A stretch of DNA of 64,000 nt from Pollutimonas subterranea (GTDB lineage Bacteria; Pseudomonadota; Gammaproteobacteria; Burkholderiales; Burkholderiaceae_B), in the NCBI RefSeq assembly GCF_002849655.1, contig NZ_PDNW01000001.1:310001-374000 (forward strand). Direction: 5' to 3'. A model generated the notes under the pieces. That model worked only from the letters and a program-made list of their open reading frames with translations. It did not search any database and had not been told where the DNA came from. A program made the position numbers and the translations under genes. Position 1 is the first letter of the stretch. Each line of letters opens with the position of its first letter. Positions 8,570 to 18,379 of the stretch are shown piece after piece.

Positions 8570-9073
8570 ATGCAAGCAGCCAATCAAGCCAGGCCCGATC
8601 ACGAGCAGGCATCATGGGAAGCCTCCGTATCCACCTGGATCGATGGGGAGGCCGAGATTCGGCCTGAAGACCTCGACAGCCCCTACGGCCGGCAGGTATG
8701 GGACACCTACCACCTTATCGGCGACGTGCTGCGCAACCAAGACCTGGCCATCAAGCCCAGCGATTTTTTCTACGCACGCGTGTCCAAGGCGCTTGACGCC
8801 GAACCCTCCATCGTGGCGCCGCGCAACTTGCATGGACGCAGTCCGGCGCGCCTGGGGTTATCCGGCCTGGCGGTTGCCGCCGCCGTCGCTACCGTGGTGT
8901 GGGTCGCCTTGCCTTATTTAACAGGCCCCGAAACTGCCGGATCGCCGCCCGTGCAGGTAATGGCCAGCGCCGCCGACGATCCAGGTCTTCGGGACTACCT
9001 CGACGCTCATCGGGAAATTTCCGGATCCAGCGCGGTAAGACAAGTTTCATTTGGTTCGGGAGCTTCCAGGTAA
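8570..9073 (+). CDS. rseA: Anti-sigma-E factor RseA/MucA
   Basis: This 167-residue protein has an N-terminal cytoplasmic anti-sigma domain with the family's WIDGEAE motif (about residue 23), then a single transmembrane helix near residues 101-121, then a short periplasmic tail. It would hold RpoE at the membrane until cut by regulated proteases. An AAGGAG lies 8-9 nt before the ATG at 8570; a TTG two codons earlier is less likely. Its stop overlaps the next start (TAATG). Sequence similarity in this family is low, so the call leans on topology and context. Confidence 0.88.
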   Translation: MQAANQARPDHEQASWEASVSTWIDGEAEIRPEDLDSPYGRQVWDTYHLIGDVLRNQDLAIKPSDFFYARVSKALDAEPSIVAPRNLHGRSPARLGLSGLAVAAAVATVVWVALPYLTGPETAGSPPVQVMASAADDPGLRDYLDAHREISGSSAVRQVSFGSGASR

Positions 9074-10134
9074 TGGCTGTAGTGGGGCAAACATCGACTC
9101 GCTTTCCTCAGAACGGTATATCGCAGCGGATGGGCGCAAATCTGGTGTGTTACCTGCTGGTCCTTACCGCCACGGTGGTACTTGCCCGACCAGGCCAGGC
9201 AGCCGGCAGTCCCCAGAGCCTTCCCGCGGATCCGGGCATTGTGCTGTTGCAGAAGGTACAGGCGGCGGCTCGCGAACTTGACTACTCCGGCGTCTACACC
9301 TATCAGCAGGGCACCATGATGGTGTCGTCCCGTGTCGTCCATATCGTTGACGGCACTGGCGAACGCGAACGCATTGAAATGCTCGACGGCCCGCCACGCG
9401 AATACGTCCGGCATAACGATATTACGCAGTGCCTGATTCCGGAGAAGAAGCTGATCATTCTGGAACGCCGGCGCGGTGACCGATTTCCTGGCATGCTGCT
9501 GGATGACGGCAAAAGCATTCCCGCGAACTACGTCATCAAGATCAGCGAATCGCATAATCGAATCGCCGGTCGGGAATGCACCATAGTCGAATTGGTGCCC
9601 AAAGACCAGCAACGCTATGGCTACCGAATATGCACCGACAGCAAAACGAATCTGCTGCTCAAAGCACAAACGGTGGATAGCGATCAGGCCGTCATCGACC
9701 AAATCTCATTTAATAGTTTGCAAGTGGGCGACAAGGTCGCTTCCCAGGACTTGGCAAGCAGCTGGAATACGCGCGGCTGGGAAATAGTCGAAACGCCCAT
9801 GAAGTCCGTGAATCTGGCCAAGGACGGCTGGCGAATTCCAGTTCCTCCCGGATTTCACGCCCTCACGCAGGTATCGCGTCCCATGAAGGCCGGCAGGAAA
9901 GTCAGCCAGTTGGTGGTATCCGATGGCATCGCCGCGATTTCCGTTTTCATCGAGCCCTTCGATGACGCGCACGATAACCCCTTGGCCAAAGGCGCCATGC
10001 GCAGAGGAGCCATGAACGTCTTCCGTACACGGATCGACGACTATTGGCTCACGGCATTGGGCGAAGTCCCGGCACAGACATTGCGCGATATTGCAGAGCG
10101 CACCGAGTATGTACCCGCAGCAGGGAACAAATAA
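9073..10134 (+). CDS. rseB: Sigma-E regulator RseB/MucB
   Basis: RseB is the periplasmic protein that binds RseA and shields it from cleavage, releasing it when mislocalised lipoprotein or LPS is sensed. The 353-residue product starts at the ATG overlapping the rseA stop; a signal-like hydrophobic stretch follows near residues 20-40 and ends in QAAG. LDYSGVYTYQQGTMMVSS is the typical start of the MucB/RseB lipid-binding domain, and the C-terminal half carries the second domain. An alternative start at an internal Met near residue 20 would place the signal peptide right at the N-terminus. Confidence 0.92.
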   Translation: MAVVGQTSTRFPQNGISQRMGANLVCYLLVLTATVVLARPGQAAGSPQSLPADPGIVLLQKVQAAARELDYSGVYTYQQGTMMVSSRVVHIVDGTGERERIEMLDGPPREYVRHNDITQCLIPEKKLIILERRRGDRFPGMLLDDGKSIPANYVIKISESHNRIAGRECTIVELVPKDQQRYGYRICTDSKTNLLLKAQTVDSDQAVIDQISFNSLQVGDKVASQDLASSWNTRGWEIVETPMKSVNLAKDGWRIPVPPGFHALTQVSRPMKAGRKVSQLVVSDGIAAISVFIEPFDDAHDNPLAKGAMRRGAMNVFRTRIDDYWLTALGEVPAQTLRDIAERTEYVPAAGNK

Positions 10135-10158
10135 CTTTAATTTCCAAACAGGAGTCTC

Positions 10159-11652
10159 ATGATGCTTTCTACCCCAGTAGGCAATAGCAAAATCACGCAG
10201 ATGATAGCCTGCGCGTCGGCGAGTCTGTTAGTGGCCTTGTCGCCGCTCGGAAGCACGGCCGCCGCCCAGACAGCTCCAACGCCCACCTTGTCGGTGCCCG
10301 ATTTCACGTCGATTGTTGCCAAGACCGAAGGTTCGGTTGTCAATATCCGCACGACCGAATCCGTGCCGGCGCGCGGTCCCGGAATGGGCCCTAATAACAA
10401 CGACCCCTACGACATGTTCCGTTGGTTTTTCGGACCTGATTTCGCGCCGCCGGGCATGCCGGGACCGGGTCAACGCAATAGGCCTTCGCCAGCACCCCAG
10501 GAAAAAGAACGCACTGTTCCGCGCGGAGTGGGATCGGGCTTTATTATTTCGGCGGACGGCTATGTGTTGACCAACAATCATGTCGTTGCAAAAGCCAACG
10601 GCATTTTCGTCACCATGACATCCGGCAAAGAATACAAGGCCAAGGTCATCGGTACGGACGCAAGAACCGATGTGGCCCTGTTGAAGATCGATGCCACTGA
10701 CCTTCCGCCCCTGCCCATCGGCGACTCGACCACGCTCAAGAAAGGGCAATGGGTATTGGCCATTGGCTCTCCATTCGGACTGGACTCCACCGTTACCTCG
10801 GGCATCGTCAGCGCGATCAACCGTGATACGGGCGATTATCTGCCATTCATCCAAACCGACGTGGCCGTCAATCCCGGTAATTCGGGCGGGCCGCTCATCG
10901 ACCTGGCCGGACGCGTGGTAGGGGTGAACTCCCAGATCATTTCCCAAAGCGGCGGATTCATGGGTATTTCGTTGGCCATTCCCATCGACGAAGTGATGCG
11001 CGTCGTTGAACAGCTCAAGGAACACGGCAAGGTAACGCGTGGCCGTATCGGTGTACAGATCGGACCTGTCTCCGATGATGTCGGCAAAGCCATAGGCCTG
11101 CCCGACGCCGAGGGCGCCATGGTCAGCAACGTCGAACCCGGTGGCCCGGCCGACGAAGCCGGTATCCGTGCCGGTGACGTTATCACCAAATTCGATGGCA
11201 AGAATATTACCCACATGACCGACTTGCCGCGCATTGTCGGGGCGACCAAACCCGATGCACGCGTCTCGATGGAAGTCTGGCGCAAGGGCAAGACCGTAAC
11301 CTTGAAGGTTAAGGTGGGCGAGATGCCGTCGGCGGAAGGTGAAACCGAAAGCGGACAACCCGAGGCACCCAAGGCGGCTCCGACTGATGCACTGGGCCTG
11401 AAGGTAAGCGCGGTGTCCGAAGCGGCCAGCAAGAAGATCAAGGGCGGCGTTCAGGTCGTCGAGGCTGAAGGCCAGGCGGCCGCCGCAGGCCTCGCGGCGG
11501 GCGATATCATCCTGACCATCAACGACACCGATGTCACCAGTCCGGAGCAGTATGCGAAGCTGGTTGCGGGCCTCGATAAATCCCGTGCGGCAGCCTTGCT
11601 GGTGATGCGGGGCGACCAAACCCAGTGGGTGACAGTGACGCCCGGAAAATAA
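10159..11652 (+). CDS. degP: Periplasmic serine endoprotease DegP/MucD
   Basis: This 497-residue HtrA-family protease/chaperone degrades misfolded envelope proteins. A signal peptide runs to about residue 36 (STAAAQ). The catalytic triad is H141 (TNNHVV), D171 ([10 protein letters not shown]) and S242 (GNSGGPL). Two PDZ domains follow, the first around residues 285-380 and the second near the C-terminus. A Gly/Pro-rich insert lies around residues 70-115 in the LA-loop region. A GGAG precedes the ATG. Position after rseB matches the mucD of the AlgU operon. A strong stem-loop lies 30 bp after the stop. Confidence 0.95.
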   Translation: MMLSTPVGNSKITQMIACASASLLVALSPLGSTAAAQTAPTPTLSVPDFTSIVAKTEGSVVNIRTTESVPARGPGMGPNNNDPYDMFRWFFGPDFAPPGMPGPGQRNRPSPAPQEKERTVPRGVGSGFIISADGYVLTNNHVVAKANGIFVTMTSGKEYKAKVIGTDARTDVALLKIDATDLPPLPIGDSTTLKKGQWVLAIGSPFGLDSTVTSGIVSAINRDTGDYLPFIQTDVAVNPGNSGGPLIDLAGRVVGVNSQIISQSGGFMGISLAIPIDEVMRVVEQLKEHGKVTRGRIGVQIGPVSDDVGKAIGLPDAEGAMVSNVEPGGPADEAGIRAGDVITKFDGKNITHMTDLPRIVGATKPDARVSMEVWRKGKTVTLKVKVGEMPSAEGETESGQPEAPKAAPTDALGLKVSAVSEAASKKIKGGVQVVEAEGQAAAAGLAAGDIILTINDTDVTSPEQYAKLVAGLDKSRAAALLVMRGDQTQWVTVTPGK

Positions 11653-11681
11653 TCTCCAGAAACGGCTAAAATGGCCCGATA

Positions 11682-11716
11682 GCAAAAGGGGCGCGCCCTG
11701 GGCGCGTCCCTTTTGC
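11682..11716 (+). terminator. Long GC-rich stem-loop between degP and lepA
   Basis: Arms of about 17 bp (11682-11698 and 11700-11716, one mismatch) form a near-perfect hairpin that ends in TTTTGC. There is no long T-run beyond the stem, so termination may be partial. It divides the sigma-E operon from lepA. Confidence 0.6.
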
Positions 11717-11770
11717 ATGTTTCCTTTAATATCCGCTCATGTCTTTCGGTGGGCTTCTTTTTTCCGGTTT

Positions 11771-13564
11771 ATGGATCACATCCGCAACTTTTCCATCATT
11801 GCTCATATTGACCACGGCAAGTCCACATTGGCCGATCGCCTGATTCATCGTTGCGGAGGGTTAGCTGATCGTGAGATGTCCACGCAAGTCCTCGACTCCA
11901 TGGACATTGAGCGCGAGCGCGGCATTACCATCAAGGCCCAGACCGCAGCCCTGAGCTATAAGGCCAAAAATGGCAAGGTCTACGCGTTCAACCTTATCGA
12001 TACCCCGGGCCACGTCGATTTCTCATACGAGGTCAGCCGTTCTTTGTCGGCCTGCGAGGGCGCGCTGCTCGTCGTTGACGCAACGCAGGGCGTCGAAGCC
12101 CAAACAGTTGCCAACTGCTACACCGCCATCGAGCTGGGTGTGGAGGTGGTTCCGGTCCTGAATAAAATGGATCTCCCATCAGCGGATCCTGAAGGCGCCC
12201 GTCAAGAGGTCGAGGACGTCATCGGTATCGACGCCGGCGACGCAATCCTGTGCAGCGCCAAGACCGGCATGGGTATCGACGATATCCTGGAGACTATCGT
12301 TGCCAAGATCCCGCCGCCGGTGGGCGATCGGGAAAAGCCGTTGCAGGCCTTGATCATCGACTCCTGGTTTGACAACTATGTGGGCGTGGTGATGCTGGTG
12401 CGCATCGTCAATGGCGTGCTCAAGCCCAAAGACAAGATTCTGCTGATGGCCGAAGGGTATACCCACCTTTGCGAGCATATCGGCGTATTCACGCCCAAGT
12501 CGGAGCCTCGTCCCGAATTGTCGGCAGGCGAAGTAGGATTCATTATTGCGGGCATCAAAGAGCTCGAACACGCCAAGGTGGGTGACACCATCACGCTGGC
12601 GGGCAAGCCCGCTGCGTCGGCCTTGCCGGGTTTCAAAGAGGTCAAGCCGCAAGTATTTGCAGGCTTGTATCCCGTGGAAAGCAGCGAATACGATCAATTG
12701 CGCGTGTCGCTGGAAAAACTCAAGCTGAACGATTCATCGCTCATGTTCGAGCCCGAAGTCTCGCAAGCGCTGGGCTTCGGCTTTCGTTGCGGATTCCTGG
12801 GACTGCTGCACATGGAAATCGTGCAGGAGCGCCTCGAACGCGAGTTCGACATGGACATCATCACGACGGCGCCCACCGTGGTGTACGAGGTCGAGACCCG
12901 CGACGGTTCGATGCTGATGATCGAAAGTCCCTCGCGCATGCCCGAAGTGGGCAACATCACCGAAATCCGTGAGCCCATCGTCACCGTGACGCTGTTCATG
13001 CCGCAAGAATACGTAGGAGCCGTCATGTCGCTGTGCATGGTCAAGCGTGGTGTGCAGCTGAACATGACCTACCACGGGCGACAGGTTCACCTGATGTACG
13101 AAATGCCGCTGGCCGAGATCGTCCTGGATTTCTTCGATAAGCTCAAATCGGTTTCCCGGGGTTACGCGTCGATGGACTATGAGTTCAAAGAGTACCGTGC
13201 GGCCGACGTGGTTCGTGTCGACCTGCTGATAAACAGCGACCGGGTCGATGCGCTGTCCATGATGGTGCACCGATCCAACGCCAGGTATCGCGGCCGGGAA
13301 GTCGTCTCCAAGATGCGTTCATTGATCCCCCGCCAGATGTTCGACATTGCCATACAGTCGGCCATAGGCGCCGAAGTGATCGCCCGCGAAAACGTCAAGG
13401 CCTTGCGCAAGAACGTACTCGCGAAGTGTTACGGCGGCGATATTTCACGTAAGAAGAAACTGCTGGAAAAGCAGAAGGCCGGCAAGAAACGCATGAAGCA
13501 GGTGGGCAACGTGGAGATTCCTCAAGAAGCATTCCTGGCCATTCTGCAGGTTGAAGACAAGTAA
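11771..13564 (+). CDS. lepA: Elongation factor 4 (LepA)
   Basis: LepA is a ribosome-associated GTPase implicated in translation initiation and elongation recovery. From the ATG at 11771 the protein has 597 residues, the family norm, starting [19 protein letters not shown] (P-loop). It also shows the [17 protein letters not shown]3 motif and [11 protein letters not shown]4 motif. The LepA-specific C-terminal domain ([40 protein letters not shown]) is complete. An in-frame ATG at 11717 lies within the terminator region and is rejected. lepB follows, the usual lepA-lepB pair. Confidence 0.97.
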   Translation: MDHIRNFSIIAHIDHGKSTLADRLIHRCGGLADREMSTQVLDSMDIERERGITIKAQTAALSYKAKNGKVYAFNLIDTPGHVDFSYEVSRSLSACEGALLVVDATQGVEAQTVANCYTAIELGVEVVPVLNKMDLPSADPEGARQEVEDVIGIDAGDAILCSAKTGMGIDDILETIVAKIPPPVGDREKPLQALIIDSWFDNYVGVVMLVRIVNGVLKPKDKILLMAEGYTHLCEHIGVFTPKSEPRPELSAGEVGFIIAGIKELEHAKVGDTITLAGKPAASALPGFKEVKPQVFAGLYPVESSEYDQLRVSLEKLKLNDSSLMFEPEVSQALGFGFRCGFLGLLHMEIVQERLEREFDMDIITTAPTVVYEVETRDGSMLMIESPSRMPEVGNITEIREPIVTVTLFMPQEYVGAVMSLCMVKRGVQLNMTYHGRQVHLMYEMPLAEIVLDFFDKLKSVSRGYASMDYEFKEYRAADVVRVDLLINSDRVDALSMMVHRSNARYRGREVVSKMRSLIPRQMFDIAIQSAIGAEVIARENVKALRKNVLAKCYGGDISRKKKLLEKQKAGKKRMKQVGNVEIPQEAFLAILQVEDK

Positions 13565-13590
13565 ATGAAAAACAATAAGGTGTATCGGGT

Positions 13591-14478
13591 ATGAGCTGGG
13601 ATTTTGCGCTGGTCTTGTTTTTGTTGCTGGTACTGACCGGAATAGTCTGGTGTCTGGACTTCTTCTACCTGCGTTCCCGGCGGCGTGCCGGTGCTGTGGC
13701 CGCCATGGCGGCAACCGGGCCGGCCGTGGCCGGGCTGGAGCACACCGAGGCATCCCGCATCCGCCAGGAGGCCTATGACAAGGCTAACCATGCCCCGTGG
13801 TGGGTGGAGTATTGCGTCAGCTTCTTCCCCGTTATTTTGTTCGTGTTTGCCCTGCGTGCCTTCGTGGTCGAGCCATTTCGCATTCCTTCGGGTTCCATGC
13901 TTCCCACCTTGCAGGATGGCGACCTGATTCTCGTCAACAAGTTTCAGTACGGTATACGTCTGCCCGTTATCGACAAGAAGGTCGTTGATATCGGTTCACC
14001 CGGGCGCGGCGATGTGATGGTGTTTCGCTATCCCGTCGATCCCGGCGTAGACTATATCAAGCGCGTGGTCGGGTTGCCCGGCGATATCGTGCAGTATCAG
14101 AACAAGGTTCTGTCCATCAATGGCAAGGAAGTGCCCCTTGAACGCGATGGCGATTTCTTCGAACCTGACCGTTCGGCTTACGTAGGGCGCTACACCGAGC
14201 AGCTCGGTCCGGTCACGCACAATATCTTGCTTAACAAGCAGGCGGGGCAAGACTATATGGCTATATCCGATTACCCGTTCCGCGACAATTGCGAATACTA
14301 TGGCAACGGCGTCCGGTGTACGGTGCCGGCAGGCCATTACTTCATGATGGGCGATAATCGGGATAACAGCCTGGACAGCCGTTATTGGGGCTTCGTACCC
14401 GACAAGTATATTGTGGGGCGGGCTTTCTTCATCTGGATGAACTTCAAAGAGCCTGGCCGCATAGGCCGGTTTCAGTAA
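13591..14478 (+). CDS. lepB: Signal peptidase I (LepB)
   Basis: LepB removes signal peptides of exported proteins at the periplasmic side of the inner membrane. The 295-residue enzyme has two N-terminal membrane segments (about residues 4-25 and 74-92). The catalytic serine is S102 in PSGSMLPTL and the lysine K157 in [28 protein letters not shown] is the third conserved box. Its stop overlaps the rnc start (TAATG at 14476-14480). Confidence 0.97.
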   Translation: MSWDFALVLFLLLVLTGIVWCLDFFYLRSRRRAGAVAAMAATGPAVAGLEHTEASRIRQEAYDKANHAPWWVEYCVSFFPVILFVFALRAFVVEPFRIPSGSMLPTLQDGDLILVNKFQYGIRLPVIDKKVVDIGSPGRGDVMVFRYPVDPGVDYIKRVVGLPGDIVQYQNKVLSINGKEVPLERDGDFFEPDRSAYVGRYTEQLGPVTHNILLNKQAGQDYMAISDYPFRDNCEYYGNGVRCTVPAGHYFMMGDNRDNSLDSRYWGFVPDKYIVGRAFFIWMNFKEPGRIGRFQ

Positions 14479-15236
14479 TGACTAGCGTCGACTCCCTGCA
14501 AACGGCACTGAACTACCAGTTCGTCGACAAGACGTTACTGGACCAGGCGCTGACGCATCGCAGCCATAGCGCCCACCACAACGAGCGCCTGGAATTCCTG
14601 GGTGACTCGGTGCTTAATTTCGTCGTCGCGGCCCTGCTGTTCAAGCGTTTTCCCAAAATTGATGAAGGCGATTTGTCCCGCCTGCGCGCCAACCTCGTCA
14701 AACAGTCGTCCCTGGCCGACATCGCCACCCGTTTGTGCCTGTCGCAATATTTGCGATTAGGCGAAGGTGAGCTCAAAAGCGGCGGTTTCCGGCGTCCGTC
14801 CATATTGGCGGATGCCCTCGAAGCTGTCCTGGGCGCCGTCTTCCTGGACGGCGGTTTCGATGCAGCGCAAAAGGTGATAGCGGGCCAGTATGAGTCCATA
14901 TTGCTCCATGTCGATCCCAAGACCCTGGGCAAAGATCCCAAGACGCTTCTGCAGGAACTCTTGCAGGCTCGCAAACTTGATCTTCCTGCCTATACCGTAA
15001 TCGCCACACACGGTGCGGCGCATAATCAGCTGTTCGAAGTCGAATGCCAGATCCCCAAGCTGGAAATCAAGGTCAATGCACCTGGTTCCAGTCGTCGTGC
15101 CGCTGAACAGTCGGCCGCCGAACTCGCCATTGCGGCCATCCATGCGTTGGCGCCCGCCAAAGGGTCCCGTCCCGCGCGCGCCCGCAAATCAACACAGTTG
15201 TCATTGCCTGTGGCAGTGTCCCAGGAGAACAAATGA
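14478..15236 (+). CDS. rnc: Ribonuclease III
   Basis: RNase III cuts double-stranded RNA in rRNA and mRNA processing. The 252-residue protein has the signature [14 protein letters not shown] with acidic E39 and D43, a second acidic site in [18 protein letters not shown], and a C-terminal double-stranded RNA-binding domain (about residues 155-225) with [14 protein letters not shown]. The tail is extended and basic. The start at 14478 overlaps the lepB stop, and the stop overlaps the era start, so lepB-rnc-era are translationally coupled. Confidence 0.97.
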   Translation: MTSVDSLQTALNYQFVDKTLLDQALTHRSHSAHHNERLEFLGDSVLNFVVAALLFKRFPKIDEGDLSRLRANLVKQSSLADIATRLCLSQYLRLGEGELKSGGFRRPSILADALEAVLGAVFLDGGFDAAQKVIAGQYESILLHVDPKTLGKDPKTLLQELLQARKLDLPAYTVIATHGAAHNQLFEVECQIPKLEIKVNAPGSSRRAAEQSAAELAIAAIHALAPAKGSRPARARKSTQLSLPVAVSQENK

Positions 15237-16123
15237 CCCATCCATTTCGTTGCGGCTTCGTTGCCGTCGTAGGCCGACCCAATGTCGGCAAGTCCACGCT
15301 GGCCAATGCCCTGATAGGCAGCAAGATATCGATCGTCTCGCGCAAGGCGCAAACCACGCGCCACCGCATCAACGGCGTACTGACACGCGAGCATGAGCAG
15401 TTCGTCTTTGTTGACACGCCGGGATTCCAGACACGCCACGGCGGTACGATGAACCGCATGATGAACCGCGTGGTCACCCAGGCCTTGGGCGACGTCGATG
15501 TGATCCTCCATGTGGTCGAGGCGGGGAAATGGTCCGCCGGTGATGCGCAGCTCTTGCCCTTGCTGCCCAAGGACGGCCAAAAGACGATATTGGTCGTCAA
15601 CAAGGTCGACGCCCTCAAAAGCAAGAACGATATGTTCGCCTATGTCAACAAGATCATGGCGCAGCACCCTTATTCCGCTGTCGTGCCTGTCAGCGCCCTG
15701 CGCGGTGTGCAACTTGAAAATCTGCTTGGTGAGATTGCCCAGCGCTTGCCCGAAGGCGAGCCCATGTTCGAGGCCGACACGCTTACCGATCGTCCCATGC
15801 GTTTTATCGTGGCCGAACTCATACGCGAAAAAATATTTCGTTTGGTCGGGGATGAGCTTCCATACGGGTGCACGGTGGTCATCGAGGAATGGGAAGAAAA
15901 CGAGGATGGCGTCCGAGTTGCGGCCTGCATTGTGGTCGAACGCGAAACGCACCGGCCTATTCTGCTTGGGGCCGGCGGTGCGCACATGAAGCGCATGGCG
16001 ACCGAAGCCCGCCAGGACATGGTCAAGCTGCTGGACAAGACGGTGCACCTCGAAGTCTACATCAAGGTTCGCAAGGGCTGGTCCGACCGCGAGAGTACCT
16101 TGCGCGAACTGGGATATGACTAG
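15233..16123 (+). CDS. era: GTPase Era
   Basis: Era binds 16S rRNA and helps 30S assembly. The 296-residue protein has G1 [10 protein letters not shown]3 VDTPG, G4 VNKVDAL, and a C-terminal KH domain with [11 protein letters not shown] and the conserved [19 protein letters not shown]. Start overlaps the rnc stop (ATGA) and the stop overlaps recO by 8 nt. This rnc-era-recO order is conserved across proteobacteria. Confidence 0.97.
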   Translation: MTHPFRCGFVAVVGRPNVGKSTLANALIGSKISIVSRKAQTTRHRINGVLTREHEQFVFVDTPGFQTRHGGTMNRMMNRVVTQALGDVDVILHVVEAGKWSAGDAQLLPLLPKDGQKTILVVNKVDALKSKNDMFAYVNKIMAQHPYSAVVPVSALRGVQLENLLGEIAQRLPEGEPMFEADTLTDRPMRFIVAELIREKIFRLVGDELPYGCTVVIEEWEENEDGVRVAACIVVERETHRPILLGAGGAHMKRMATEARQDMVKLLDKTVHLEVYIKVRKGWSDRESTLRELGYD

Positions 16124-16721
16124 ACGGGTATCGCGCGTCCAGGATGCCATCGGCTACTTGCTGCATTCCGCCGCCTGGCGTGAAACTTCGCTGATCGTCC
16201 AGGTCTTTACACGGTCCTACGGAAACATGGCTCTGGTAGCCAAAGGGGCGAAACGCCCCTACTCGGTATTGCGTCCTGTGTTGACGGCCTTCCAGCCAAT
16301 AGGCTTGTCATGGAGCGGGGCGGGCGAGGTGAAGACCCTGACGCGCGCCGACTGCGTTGGCATACGGCCACTCAATGGCCGCGCATTGATGTCGGCCTGG
16401 TATATGAACGAGCTGCTATTGCGCTTGTTACCCCGTGAGGACCCCCATCCGGTGATCTACGATGCCTATGACGCGGCCTTGCAGCAGTTGGCAGGAACAA
16501 GGACGGAGGGGCAACCCTCGCGGTCGGCGGCAAGCGCCTTGCGCCGATTCGAGTGGATGTTGCTCAACGAAACCGGCTATGGCCTGGGCGATGACGCTCC
16601 CGACTTTGACGATTCCGCACTCGAACCGGAATTGCGCTTATCCCTGAGGCAACGGCTGGACGAGCAGTTGGGCCGCCCCTTGCTGACCCGCAAGGTCTTG
16701 ATGGAATTGCAGCGTTACTGA
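16116..16721 (+). CDS. recO: DNA repair protein RecO (short form)
   Basis: RecO loads RecA on SSB-coated DNA in the RecFOR pathway. The N-terminal OB-fold is clear (GYLLHSAAWRETSLIVQVFT, LVAKGAKRPYSVLRPVLTAF), followed by MSAWYMNELLLRLLPREDPHP and FEWMLLNETGYG. At 201 residues it is shorter than the roughly 240 of E. coli RecO; the missing part lies after the GYGLGDDAPDF segment. No cysteine zinc cluster is visible. It overlaps era by 8 nt. The family call is firm; whether the short length is normal for this lineage cannot be judged here. Confidence 0.93.
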   Translation: MTRRVSRVQDAIGYLLHSAAWRETSLIVQVFTRSYGNMALVAKGAKRPYSVLRPVLTAFQPIGLSWSGAGEVKTLTRADCVGIRPLNGRALMSAWYMNELLLRLLPREDPHPVIYDAYDAALQQLAGTRTEGQPSRSAASALRRFEWMLLNETGYGLGDDAPDFDDSALEPELRLSLRQRLDEQLGRPLLTRKVLMELQRY

Positions 16722-16722
16722 A

Positions 16723-17340
16723 ATGGACAAGCCTGTTCTCCCCCAGATCCTGGTCCTCGATACCTGTGTGCTGATTTCCAATGTGCTGCGTCGCTTGTTG
16801 TTGCGCCTGGCGGAGCAAGCCTGTTTCCGTCCCGCTTGGAGCAGCATCATCGGCGACGAATGGCAACGCAACGCATCCCGCCTGTGGGGAGTTTCCGCCT
16901 CTGATGTTCAACTTCAGTGGCTGGCGCTGCAGGCCGATTTTCCGGACGCCGACCAGGGTGAGATCACCCCATTCAAGGCCGGCCTGCGGCGCAGCGACCC
17001 CAAGGACTGGCACGTGATCGCAGCCGCTCGCGCCGCAAAGTGCAGGGCGGCCGGCCTACCGGCGGCAGGCGTTCCTGTGACGGGGGCATCGGCCGGTATT
17101 GTCACGCGCAATATCAAGGACTTCAATCGTACTGAATTGCGCGGCTATGGGGTAACGCTCTTTGATCCGGATGAGCTGTTGGTCCGGTGTCTGCTGCAGT
17201 ACCCGCTACAGGCTGCGGCCGCTTTTGATGAAATCCCCGGCTTTGCGCTCGCGCCGGGAAAAGAGCTGGAATCGCTCGACGTGATATTGCGGCGTGAACG
17301 GCTGTTCCGGCTAAACCGGCTTTATCCGTGTCGCCCATGA
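16723..17340 (+). CDS. PIN-domain protein (putative ribonuclease)
   Basis: This 205-residue protein begins with a PIN-type core ILVLDTCVLISNVLR (acidic D13), followed by SDPKDWHVIAAA and IVTRNIKDFN, which hold the other acidic residues of a PilT-N/PIN nuclease fold. A C-terminal extension of about 70 residues is not recognised. It starts one base after the recO stop and overlaps the next gene by ATGA. There is no adjacent small antitoxin gene, so it looks like a housekeeping PIN protein in the recO operon rather than a toxin-antitoxin module. Substrate unknown. Confidence 0.8.
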   Translation: MDKPVLPQILVLDTCVLISNVLRRLLLRLAEQACFRPAWSSIIGDEWQRNASRLWGVSASDVQLQWLALQADFPDADQGEITPFKAGLRRSDPKDWHVIAAARAAKCRAAGLPAAGVPVTGASAGIVTRNIKDFNRTELRGYGVTLFDPDELLVRCLLQYPLQAAAAFDEIPGFALAPGKELESLDVILRRERLFRLNRLYPCRP

Positions 17341-18224
17341 AGCAAGGCATCGCACTTTCGATCTTTTCATCGGTATTGTTTGCGGCGCTTTATTACTACG
17401 CGACCCTGCTGTATCCGCTGGATGGCGGCGCTATTTTTTCCTGGCGCATTCTATTGGGCCTGCCTGCCGTGGCCCTGCTGGTTTCGCGCGCCCGGGCGTG
17501 GGGCGAGGTGGGGCAGATAACTCGCCGTTTGCGCCATGAGCCATGTCTGTGGCTGCTGCTGGCGCTTAGCGCGATCCTGATCGGCGCCCAGTTATTGTTG
17601 TTCGTGTGGGCGCCTTTGCATGGCCGGGCGCTCGATGTGTCGTTGGGCTACTTCCTGTTGCCACTGGTCATGGTACTGGTGGGACGCTTTCTCTATAACG
17701 AGCGCCTGACCCGGATACAAGTCGCGGCCGTGGTAATGGCCGCAGTGGGCGTGGGACATGAGCTATGGCGGGTCGACGCTTTCTCGTGGGCCACCGCGTT
17801 GGTGATGTTCGGCTATCCGCCATATTTCATCTTACGCCGGATGCTGCGCATGGGCACCTTGAGTGCGCTGTGGTTCGATATGCTGTTCATGCTGCCTGCC
17901 GCCTTCTGGCTGCTGTATATCCAGGATGGCAACGTCGTGGATCAATTTGGCCAGAATCCCGGCCTGTGGGTCCTGGTTCCACTGCTGGGCCTTATCAGCT
18001 CGGCGGCGCTCGTCTCCTACGTTTCAGCCAGTCGCAAATTGCCCATGGGGCTCTTTGGCATACTCGGCTATATCGAACCTGTGCTGCTGTTTTGGGTGGC
18101 CTTTCTTCTTCTGGGCGAGCCTATGGCTGCATCGGCCTGGTTGACGTATATCCCGATATGGATGGCGGTACTGGTGATGGCGGGCGAAGGACTGTACCGG
18201 TGGAACAAGGACGCCCGGCAATAG
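17337..18224 (+). CDS. rarD: EamA/RarD-family membrane transporter
   Basis: This 295-residue, ten-helix inner-membrane protein begins MKQGIALSIFSSVLFAALYY and contains the EamA repeats, with FSWRILLGLPAVAL, LGYFLLPLVMVLVG, NERLTRIQ and LGYIEPVLLFWVAFLLLGE. These match RarD-type proteins (the E. coli member is linked to chloramphenicol sensitivity). The ATG at 17337 overlaps the PIN gene stop. It ends the rnc-era-recO operon; a terminator follows. The substrate is not known. Confidence 0.88.
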   Translation: MKQGIALSIFSSVLFAALYYYATLLYPLDGGAIFSWRILLGLPAVALLVSRARAWGEVGQITRRLRHEPCLWLLLALSAILIGAQLLLFVWAPLHGRALDVSLGYFLLPLVMVLVGRFLYNERLTRIQVAAVVMAAVGVGHELWRVDAFSWATALVMFGYPPYFILRRMLRMGTLSALWFDMLFMLPAAFWLLYIQDGNVVDQFGQNPGLWVLVPLLGLISSAALVSYVSASRKLPMGLFGILGYIEPVLLFWVAFLLLGEPMAASAWLTYIPIWMAVLVMAGEGLYRWNKDARQ

Positions 18225-18256
18225 AAAAAGCCCCCACGCACGTCCACTGCGTGGCC

Positions 18257-18286
18257 GCGCTGCCCCCCGAGGGGGCGCTTTTTTAT
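18257..18286 (+). terminator. Rho-independent terminator after rarD
   Basis: GCGC and CCCC pair with GGGG and GCGC around a short loop (18257-18278), followed by six T and AT. It lies about 30 bp after the rarD stop. An additional GCACGTCCACTGCGTG stem lies just upstream (around 18238-18253). Confidence 0.75.
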
Positions 18287-18302
18287 CTTGGGGCGGCCCG
18301 GC

Positions 18303-18334
18303 GATAAAAAAAACCGGCCAGTAAACTGGCCGGT
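18303..18334 (-). terminator. Rho-independent terminator for the BI-1 family gene
   Basis: Read on the minus strand, ACCGGCCAGT and ACTGGCCGGT form a 10-bp perfect stem with a 2-nt centre (18313-18334), followed by a run of eight T and then AT. It lies 45 bp downstream of the minus-strand gene at 18380 and faces the rarD terminator. The T-run is followed by the box CGCCGGGCCGCCC, which recurs after rpmG. Confidence 0.85.
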
Positions 18335-18379
18335 GGTGTAAGTTTGCGTGGCTACGCAGGCAGCCGTGTGGCTTCAAAC

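Noticed and set aside
10228-11718. 496-codon minus-strand open frame opposite degP
   Set aside because: Shadow of degP; no recognisable domain and no ribosome-binding site.
16723-17340. Toxin-antitoxin module at the PIN-domain gene
   Set aside because: No small antitoxin frame precedes or follows; neighbours on both sides are housekeeping genes that overlap or touch it.
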